From assembly GCA_900128585.1 (NCBI GenBank), contig LT642529.1, positions 1 to 15,277 of the forward strand: a stretch of DNA of 15,277 nucleotides, given 5' to 3'. Below the pieces are notes generated by a model. It saw only the letters and a list, made by a program, of their open reading frames with translations. It made no database searches and was not told the origin of the DNA. The stretch comes from Stramenopiles sp. TOSAG23-3 (taxonomy: Eukaryota; Sar). A program made the translations under genes and the position numbers. Shown here in pieces: positions 1-6,309 of the stretch. Position 1 is the first letter of the stretch. Every line of letters starts with the position of its first letter.

Positions 1-75
1 TTTTATTTGTCATTTTGTGTCCGAAAACTTCCATACTTTGAAATTCGAGTTGGATTTTTTTTCGCGCCAAGGACA
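1..75 (+). repeat. 75-bp direct repeat, copy 1 (possibly cut by the window edge)
   Basis: Positions 1-75 are identical base for base to 4246-4320, including an eight-T run followed by CGCGCCAAGGACA. A second shared block of 17 bases, containing the palindrome ACGACGGTCGT, follows at 124-140 here and at 4324-4340 in copy 2. The gap between the two blocks is 48 bases here and only 3 in copy 2, so one copy has gained or lost about 45 bases. The match starts at base 1, so the repeat may extend left of the window. Confidence 0.9.
60..67 (+). promoter_or_regulatory. E2F-like word TTTCGCGC inside repeat copy 1
   Basis: The octamer TTTCGCGC fits the E2F/DP consensus TTTSSCGC. It sits about 640 bp upstream of the ligase start codon and is repeated at 4305-4312. 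An eight-base match in AT-rich DNA is weak evidence on its own, so this is a candidate site only. Confidence 0.2.
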
Positions 76-704
76 CTGAACACTTTATTAAACAGGTGTC
101 TACGATTGCATTTTACTTAAAATAAAACAACGACGGTCGTCTTATCTATTTTTTTTAGAAAATGGGAATTTTGTTTTTTTGTTGTTGGTTATTATTAATA
201 TTGTTCCTGTAGTTTGTGTTACGTTGTTGAACGAAATATATTTTATTCATTTTTTTTACAGCGAAGAAAAGAAAAATGCAAATATGTTAAAGATATGCTG
301 TGTGTATATAAAATATTAAATAATACTCATTATAAACAAAAACAAAAAAACAAAAAATTGCAAAAGAACAATTGTTGTTAGCCTATGAAAATATGGAGCA
401 TGTCATTTCGCGGCATCTTCTTCTTTCAGGGATAATTATGGTGTGTGCCTGCTATTATGTATTTTTTTTGTGCGACAAAAAAAAGAAGAAAGACGACAAC
501 AACACACAGGATCACACAAGTTAATAAAAGACGAACAACAAACAGCTAAACTCTGCAACAACAAACAACTTTCAAACGAAACTTGCTCACCCTATTGTAA
601 TATGTGAAAAATAATATTTTCAAACGATAAAAGAATGAAACAAAAGTTACGATTTAAAAACAAACAAACTAAAAACTATTTAAAACGAAACGATTGAAAC
701 TACT

Positions 705-1592
705 ATGCCCTCAAAAAGGAAAGCGAAAGAAAACACCGCTCCGGTAGCAAAGCGAGCAAAGCAGGTCAATGGCAAATCATCAAAGTCGTCGTCATCCGCA
801 TTGCCCTTTCCGAGCGTCATGCTGGCGAAGAAATACGAAGAACAAAAGCATGGGTCTAAGTTATCTGCTGAGAACTGGTGGATGTCAGAGAAATTGGACG
901 GACTTCGAGCGGTATGGAACGGGTCAACCTTTCTTTCGCGTTCAGGCAACGTGTTTTATGCACCCAAAGAATTTGTGAAAGATTTCCCAAGCGACTTTAC
1001 CCTGGATGGCGAGTTGTTTTGTGGGAGAAAAAAGTTCGACCTCGCTTCGAGCCTTGTCAGATCGCATAATGGTACCTATGAGCAGTGGAACGGAAAGGTT
1101 ACTTTTATGGTATTTGATGCACCGCTACTGAAGAAACCATTTGAGGAACGCATGAAAGATTTGAAAAACGTGGTCGGTAGAATAAAGCATGCTTCTTTGG
1201 TGGTTCAAGAGCCTGTTCGAGATGCCGCCCACTTAAAAACGAAACTTGCTAGCATTGAAACTGTCGACGGAGAAGGCGTTATGTTGCGCAAAGGCGGGTC
1301 AGCCTATGAATTCAAACGTTCCGCGACATTACTCAAGGTAAAAACGATGCATGACGCCGAAGCGGTGGTCGTCGGTCACGAGGAAGGAAAAGGGAAGCAC
1401 ACTGGCAGGCTCGGGGCAGTGGTCTGCCAACTGCCAAATGGAAAGCAATTCAAAGTAGGCACAGGCTTTACCGACGAAGAACGAGAAAATCCGCCGCCAG
1501 CCGGAACCACCATTACTTACCGGTATTTTGAGCTGACCAAGTCTGGCATCCCTCGATTCCCGACGTTCATGCGTGTCTTTTCCAGGGCCTGA
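705..1592 (+). CDS. ATP-dependent DNA ligase, compact LigE-like type
   Basis: A 295-residue nick-sealing enzyme of the ATP-dependent ligase superfamily. The nucleotidyltransferase motifs are visible in order. Motif I is KLDG with the adenylation lysine at K63. An SRSGN loop (78-82) corresponds to motif Ia, and DGEL (101-104) to motif III. DGEGVMLR (188-195) is motif IV, and LLKVKT (209-214) is motif V. An OB-fold follows from about 217 to 293, with the GKGK, LGA and GTGF pattern and the TYRYFELTKSGIPRFPTFMR ending that resembles bacterial LigE. There is no DNA-binding or BRCT domain, and the length matches the minimal class. Unlike periplasmic LigE it has no signal peptide. The first 35 residues instead hold KRK and KRAK clusters that suggest nuclear targeting. 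The start is the first ATG of the frame and the stop is TGA. Assignment to the superfamily is firm. The LigE-like subgroup is inferred from motif similarity, and kinetoplast or viral minimal ligases are the alternatives. Confidence 0.93.
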   Translation: MPSKRKAKENTAPVAKRAKQVNGKSSKSSSSALPFPSVMLAKKYEEQKHGSKLSAENWWMSEKLDGLRAVWNGSTFLSRSGNVFYAPKEFVKDFPSDFTLDGELFCGRKKFDLASSLVRSHNGTYEQWNGKVTFMVFDAPLLKKPFEERMKDLKNVVGRIKHASLVVQEPVRDAAHLKTKLASIETVDGEGVMLRKGGSAYEFKRSATLLKVKTMHDAEAVVVGHEEGKGKHTGRLGAVVCQLPNGKQFKVGTGFTDEERENPPPAGTTITYRYFELTKSGIPRFPTFMRVFSRA

Positions 1593-1980
1593 ATCATAAA
1601 AAAGCGGCAAAGAGAGGCCCAAGATTTGAAGTGAAGGCCTGGTGAATGTGTGTGTATAGAATTTGCATAAGATTAGGAGCTCAAACTGAAAAATCTGGGG
1701 TTTGAAATAGGCTAAATTTAGTTCCTGGAACACGAAAACAAAATAATGTCACATGTTATTAAAAACAAAAATTTGCTGTTTTATTTAATTTATCTTCTTC
1801 ATATGTACCACGAAAGCGGGTGAATCTGCTGCTCCTTTTGTCCATGTCTATTAATCCAAAGTTAGGAACAAGAACAATTCCATTTTACTTTCTATGGCCG
1901 CGATTGCTTCTTGCAACTCGGCGCGGCGGCATTAAACGTGTCCCTGTTGATATAAATTAATCATGAAAAGGTTAGGTTAG
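1593..1980. other. Convergent spacer between ligase and phospholipase genes
   Basis: This 388-bp stretch should hold the 3' ends of both transcripts, since the flanking genes point at each other. It contains A/T runs such as ATTAAAAACAAAAA near 1760, but I cannot assign a polyadenylation signal to either gene. No further gene is seen. Confidence 0.6.
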
Positions 1981-3558
1981 TTATTGCTCCTCCATTGTGT
2001 TGCTCGCAGCTTCAGCGCCTGCAAGAAGGTGCTCGCGAACAATCTTGGAGATCCAGTCCGAAGCTTCCCCCTGCGTTTTTGGCAAGAGATCCCTCTCTGC
2101 CTCGAAATCAAAAGGCTCGTCGAGGTTCCCAGAGCGCTTCAGCATTTCGGAGCGCCGACGTAACAGGTGAAAGTGTGCCACGATATCTTCTTGCAAATGG
2201 TTCAAAGGCAGAATGGCCTCCTTTTCGGCGTGGGCCGCCCCCAGCGATGTTGGGGCCGGTGGAAGTGTCATGGGGCAATCTGTTCGGGCTTTGCTCAATT
2301 CATTAAAGCGAGTCTCGAAGGTTGCCGACCAAGCATCCCGCTTTGTCAAAAACTTCGGGGCATTAAACATTTTTTTAACGGTGGAGATGACGCTTGTCAG
2401 ATCGTACTCCGAATTCGGACTGGGCTTTTCCTCTGGCTTTGGGTGGGTAATGACAGACCCCTTCTTTACCCAGGGACTCACCAACAAAGTAGGAATTCGC
2501 ATGCCCAATCGTGTGAACTCAAAGCCTTTGTCAGGGAACGATGCTATGTCGTCCGGAGCAGGGACATTCATCGGCGGCTTCACGTGATCATAAAACCCGC
2601 CGTGCTCGTCGTACGTGATGATCAGAGCTGTTTTGTTCCAGCTCTTCCCAGACCTCAACGTTTCGTACACTTCTTTTATCAACGCTTCCCCCAGGCGAAC
2701 GTCGTGGTCGGGATGCTGGTCGGACGAGCCCTCGTTCGTTTTCTTGTCGACAAACCACCGTGGGTTAAGCCAAGAGAACGCGGGCAGTTTCCCCTCCGCC
2801 GCGTCCTTCTTGAACGACTCCCAGAACCGCAACTTGAACGGATCGAAGGTAAGCTTTGCAATCAGACCGGCCTCCAGCGGAGCGTCCTTGAAGTAGTATC
2901 TCCACGAATGCCCTGCTTCTTCCACGGTGTCAAATATGGTCTTCCCAAAATACAAGAAGGTTTTGGGGTCTCTGCTGCTGGTCGCAGTGCAGCCTTTGCT
3001 CGTCCCCATGATCTGAAAGAGCCGGTTAGGCCAAGTCGGCCCAGGGTGGGACGCAAAAAAGCGATCAAAAATTGCAAACTCGGAGGCCAGCGTCGACATG
3101 ATGGGCAACCTTTCGGGTGTGAACATGTCCATCAACTTTGACGCGTCTGCGACGGAATGGCCTCTCGCCTTCATTTCCCATTCGATAAAACCGTCCATTT
3201 TCGGTGTGTTACACGACCCAGGACTGCTCGAATTTTTCAGCAAACAGTCTTGGCCAAATATTTTCGACGTTGTAGCTGTCGTCGAATGGTCAGGGTCTAT
3301 TGGCGACACATAAGGAGAATTCTTCGTTACTTTCACTCCCCCTTGGGTGACATTGGATGTGTTGTACGGGTTAAACTCTGTTCCGTTCAGACCATCAACG
3401 TTTGGAAAGAACCCAGCCATATGGTCAAAGGCTCGGTTCTCCAACATCAACACAACCACGTGCTCAATAGGTGTCATGAACTCGGCCTGTGCGACGACCA
3501 CCATATACAAAAGGACGACGAGCATGTTGTACGTCGGCTGCGCACCGCTGGTGAACAT
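1981..3558 (-). CDS. Secreted phosphoesterase, plant NPC-type phospholipase C
   Basis: A 525-residue enzyme of the phosphoesterase family (PF04185) that includes plant non-specific phospholipase C and bacterial phospholipase C/AcpA. It would hydrolyse phospholipid head groups or other phosphate esters. The ENRxFDH metal-site motif is at 40-46. FFASHPGPTWPNRLF (167-181) and DQHPDHDVRLGE (280-291) are family blocks. ITYDEHGGFYDHV (314-326) contains the conserved acidic/histidine cluster, and SEYDLTS (383-389) precedes the end of the catalytic part. The order and wording follow plant NPC closely. Residues 1-25 have a hydrophobic core ending VVVAQA, a likely signal peptide, so the product is probably secreted or vesicular. 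The last 110 residues are charged and unassigned. The start is the first ATG; M12 would also give a signal peptide. The frame stays open about 200 bases upstream without another ATG. Substrate is not determinable from sequence. Confidence 0.93.
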   Translation of the reverse strand: MFTSGAQPTYNMLVVLLYMVVVAQAEFMTPIEHVVVLMLENRAFDHMAGFFPNVDGLNGTEFNPYNTSNVTQGGVKVTKNSPYVSPIDPDHSTTATTSKIFGQDCLLKNSSSPGSCNTPKMDGFIEWEMKARGHSVADASKLMDMFTPERLPIMSTLASEFAIFDRFFASHPGPTWPNRLFQIMGTSKGCTATSSRDPKTFLYFGKTIFDTVEEAGHSWRYYFKDAPLEAGLIAKLTFDPFKLRFWESFKKDAAEGKLPAFSWLNPRWFVDKKTNEGSSDQHPDHDVRLGEALIKEVYETLRSGKSWNKTALIITYDEHGGFYDHVKPPMNVPAPDDIASFPDKGFEFTRLGMRIPTLLVSPWVKKGSVITHPKPEEKPSPNSEYDLTSVISTVKKMFNAPKFLTKRDAWSATFETRFNELSKARTDCPMTLPPAPTSLGAAHAEKEAILPLNHLQEDIVAHFHLLRRRSEMLKRSGNLDEPFDFEAERDLLPKTQGEASDWISKIVREHLLAGAEAASNTMEEQ

Positions 3559-3793
3559 CGTTGCAATGACGCTTCTTTTGAAAGTCCAACACAGGGTAGA
3601 CGTGTGCTCAAAATTGCTTGCTTCTTTTAATTTATTCAGTTCGTGGGTATCGTTTTTAATTTCCTTTTCTTGTCTTTTGCCGTCATCAGTTGGAAATACC
3701 GTTACAATTATATAGTTGTAATAAATTTTTTTTAGTTGTTGTTTTTTTACGATGATGATGATCGTTTTCCTCGTACCCGCGCCTCCTCATACC

Positions 3794-3841
3794 ACCGGTA
3801 TTAATAATATTAAAACCTGTACCGTACCATACAATACACAG
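3794..3841 (-). repeat. Dispersed short repeat, copy A
   Basis: Three blocks, ACCGGTA, TAATATTAAAA and ACAATACACAG, occur here in that order over 48 bases. The same blocks occur in the same order and at nearly the same spacing on the opposite strand at 10599-10648. Both copies lie in spacers, a few hundred bases upstream of minus-strand genes. They may be remnants of a small mobile element or a shared promoter-distal element. The match is short and AT-rich, so confidence is limited. Confidence 0.45.
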
Positions 3842-3903
3842 CACTGGAAATCTAGGGATTATCCGATTTTCGGATTATTATTGATGACGGGAGGAGGAGT
3901 ATC

Positions 3904-3911
3904 TTTGGCGC
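3904..3911 (+). promoter_or_regulatory. E2F-like word TTTGGCGC
   Basis: An exact match to the canonical E2F site TTTGGCGC, 346 bp upstream of the phospholipase start codon (opposite orientation). It stands out as a GC-rich island in an AT-rich spacer. The functional role is speculative. Confidence 0.2.
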
Positions 3912-4245
3912 GGAATTGAAAAATGGCAACGGACTTCGTGTTAACTATTTGAAACGAAGAGATCTTTATAAAAGAAGGCTAATTTTTTAAAATTTAAAGC
4001 GTCAAAAGTGGTTTGAGTTACATAAAATGATGCCCGCAAGGTTCGTTTTTCATTACAAACAAATGAACAAGTGTTTGTTCGGGTGGCGTTTGGTCAAAAG
4101 CGCCCATTTCACAAAAAATTGTCCCTAGGAACCTCAATTCCAAGTCATTTGAGGGCAAACAATTTATAAACGTTTGTTCAGGACCGGACACCGTGACTGG
4201 AATACTCGCCTGATCTAAACTTATGTAGTTAAACGTCCCACTTGC

Positions 4246-4320
4246 TTTTATTTGTCATTTTGTGTCCGAAAACTTCCATACTTTGAAATTCGAGTTGGAT
4301 TTTTTTTCGCGCCAAGGACA
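4246..4320 (+). repeat. 75-bp direct repeat, copy 2
   Basis: Identical to positions 1-75 and in the same orientation, about 4.2 kb away. A shared 17-base tail with the palindrome ACGACGGTCGT follows at 4324-4340. Upstream of 4246 the copy has unique sequence (AAACGTCCCACTTGC), so this may be the true left boundary of the unit. Perfect identity in a non-coding region implies recent duplication, conversion or strong constraint. Confidence 0.9.
4305..4312 (+). promoter_or_regulatory. E2F-like word TTTCGCGC inside repeat copy 2
   Basis: This is the same octamer as at 60-67, carried by the repeat. It lies between the TPR-protein gene and the phospholipase gene. Its function is speculative. Confidence 0.2.
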
Positions 4321-4527
4321 AGAAAAACAACGACGGTCGTGTTTTTATTTTTTTCTTCAAGTAGGGTACAATTACATAAGAATAGCATTAGCATCTTTTT
4401 CATTAGTAAATTATAAAATCTTGATTAAATCTTGGATTGTTGACGTTAAAATATCTTGATAATTTTTTGGTTTGTGGGGCGATCAGTTGGCAGCCTTTGC
4501 TGAAAATTAATTCCCACCTTGCTACTT

Positions 4528-5850
4528 TTACTTAATATGCGCAAACCAGGGCGTCTGGCGTACACGGTTAAAGTCAACATCGTGCGCGATATCTGCCAAC
4601 AATGCTGCCGCTTCGGCCCCCATTTTCCCACCAGCCGCCCGCTTCTTCTGCAGCTCATTCAAAGCCTGCAGGCATGCAGATTCGTTGAGTGCCAGAGCAC
4701 TAGCGCAAGCAAAGTTGTATACGTACACACTACTGGACGGATCAGTCTGGGCGGCCATTTTAAATGCCTCTGCGCTGCGCCGGACTGTTTCCACAGCAGC
4801 TGCCGCATCAGCTCCTTCCGTCGCCGCAGCCAACAACCGTGCCCTTCCCTCGTCCAAAAGCAAGTCAGCAGCCGCGGCAAACCCATCTGCAATTGGCGCA
4901 ATCTCTACTGCGCGCTGGTAGAGCTGCAGCGCCTCTGCCAAGTTATTGTTCAGCTCACATATGTCACCACAGACCACCAGCAGTTCCCCGACACTCTTCC
5001 CACCCCCCGGTGGCACCAAGGCAACAACAGCCTTAGCCGTCTCGTACGCACATCCCAGTGCGGCACTGAATTGTGCGCGAAAATTCTCTCCTATATTATT
5101 CTCGAAGGCCCAGCAGCAGAGCCCGTGCAGTGCCTTCGCCTTTTGCTCAAGCAACTGCAAGTCATTCACGGGCGCGGGCGAGCGGAGTCCTTCGTCGTAG
5201 CGTTGGCAAGCGGCTTCGCAGTGACGAAATGCTTCGCTGGTGTTGGAAGCAAGAATGGACCAGCGCATTGACAGGGCGTGGGCATCGCCTGCTTGCAGAT
5301 GGGATGAAGCAACGGTTGCCAAGTCGCCTAGGTTACCATGAATGGATAACGCAGTGTTGATATGGTTTATCGCTTGCTGCAAATCCTGCAGTGCATCATC
5401 TGCTAAGCCTGAAGCACTATCGCCCGGCTCTTCAATCCTCCGAGGCGTGCCCTGTACAAGGAGGGAAGCAAGGGAGGTATGTGCCAACGCCAGCGTCTCG
5501 GAGCGCCCGCTGGTGTCCCCTGCAAGGACTCTATTAAAGTGCTCTCGTGCGAGTGCCCGGGCTGCTAAACTCTCAGCTTGCTTCCGTAGCCTTGTTGCGA
5601 TGTTTGATCGTATTGCTTGACAGACGCCTAGGTTATACATGGAATCGAGGTGCACCGATCCCGTGGCCACCGTTGCCTTCTGGTACGCATCTTCTGCTAG
5701 CGCCAGGGCGTCCAGAGTGGCAGCGAGGTTCTTCTCTAGTCGAGCAGCCAAAGCACGTTCAAGGTGCCCATTTCCGACACCAACAAGGTCGTCGGCCTGC
5801 TTTCGCGCCGCTTGCTTCTCCTTCGTAGAGACCTTCTTTTTCTTCGGCAT
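4528..5850 (-). CDS. TPR-like helical repeat protein of unknown function
   Basis: A 440-residue alanine- and leucine-rich protein, almost entirely helical, with repeated helix pairs of the tetratricopeptide kind. Examples are ALALAEDAYQKA, SMYNLGVCQAIRSNIA, AEALQLYQRAVEIAP and SSVYVYNFACASALA. The end (ADIAHDVDFNRVRQTPWF) resembles the closing helix of many TPR arrays. It begins MPKKKKVSTKEKQAARK, a basic stretch that could be a nuclear signal. No signal peptide, membrane segment or catalytic motif is visible, so it is probably a soluble scaffold or chaperone-type adaptor. The start at 5850 is the first ATG; the frame runs further upstream only through non-ATG codons. The stop is TAA. I do not recognise a specific orthologue. 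Nro1/Ett1-like nuclear TPR proteins are one possibility I could not confirm. Confidence 0.8.
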   Translation of the reverse strand: MPKKKKVSTKEKQAARKQADDLVGVGNGHLERALAARLEKNLAATLDALALAEDAYQKATVATGSVHLDSMYNLGVCQAIRSNIATRLRKQAESLAARALAREHFNRVLAGDTSGRSETLALAHTSLASLLVQGTPRRIEEPGDSASGLADDALQDLQQAINHINTALSIHGNLGDLATVASSHLQAGDAHALSMRWSILASNTSEAFRHCEAACQRYDEGLRSPAPVNDLQLLEQKAKALHGLCCWAFENNIGENFRAQFSAALGCAYETAKAVVALVPPGGGKSVGELLVVCGDICELNNNLAEALQLYQRAVEIAPIADGFAAAADLLLDEGRARLLAAATEGADAAAAVETVRRSAEAFKMAAQTDPSSSVYVYNFACASALALNESACLQALNELQKKRAAGGKMGAEAAALLADIAHDVDFNRVRQTPWFAHIK

Positions 5851-6309
5851 CAGCAACAACACAGACGACCGTCTCCCGCAGTTGCTGGCTCCTCGTCACA
5901 AAGGCCGTCTTCTTCCTTCGCCCAACCTGACGCTCACTAAACAATCAGCTTTATCAATGACGGGAAACCGACAACGTTATTCTCTCGAACGGTACAGCTT
6001 TCCTTGAAAAGGGTCTCGAAATTACAAAGGCTGATTATTATCTGCAACGCAAGAAGATCTGGTGGTTTGAATGAGAATAAATACGGGAAATGGAATTCAA
6101 CCAACAGTCTCTCTCCCCAGCAACCAATTCTTATTATGATGAGGAGTTAGACAGAAGACGGACCGATTGTATACTTTCATAAAAAAAAAGTGCTGAAACA
6201 GGATGCTGTGTTAATGCTATACATAATACAATGGTCTTACTCTTCTAGAAGTGAAAAAAATAGGGTTATATTTATTTTTATTAACTTGTGTGTACACTGC
6301 GACACCTTT
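5851..6309. other. Spacer between TPR-protein and Pmp-like genes
   Basis: This 459-bp stretch lies upstream of the TPR-protein start and downstream of the Pmp-like gene stop. It is less AT-rich next to the TPR start. The sequence AGACGACCGTC at 5863-5873 is the reverse complement of the GACGGTCGTCT word next to repeat copy 1. Nothing else is recognisable. Confidence 0.5.

Larger units (their letters stand above)
1..704. other. AT-rich spacer upstream of the DNA ligase gene
   Basis: No coding frame with protein-like composition is visible on either strand. The stretch is dominated by A/T runs and CAA/GTT-rich words. It begins with a 75-bp sequence that recurs at 4246-4320. The ligase promoter should lie in the right part, but I see no convincing TATA box or other core element there. 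The sequence just before the ligase ATG is A-rich. Confidence 0.6.
3559..4527. other. AT-rich spacer upstream of the phospholipase gene
   Basis: No gene is seen in this 969-bp spacer between two minus-strand genes. It should carry the phospholipase promoter and the 3' end of the TPR-protein transcript. It holds the second 75-bp repeat copy, E2F-like words at 3904 and 4305, a small inverted repeat (GAACAA and TTGTTC arms at 4065-4080), and a short sequence at 3794-3841 that recurs inverted near 10600. Confidence 0.6.

Noticed and set aside
1970-1981. GGTTAGGTTAG, telomere-like units
   Set aside because: Only two units in a spacer between genes, with no array and no chromosome end.
2167-3141. 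Long plus-strand open frame opposite the phospholipase gene
   Set aside because: It is an antisense frame to a strongly conserved enzyme; its residue composition is not protein-like and no domain is visible.
5851-5862. Four-codon upstream extension of the TPR-protein gene
   Set aside because: It begins at GTG; the first ATG at 5850 gives the natural basic N-terminus.
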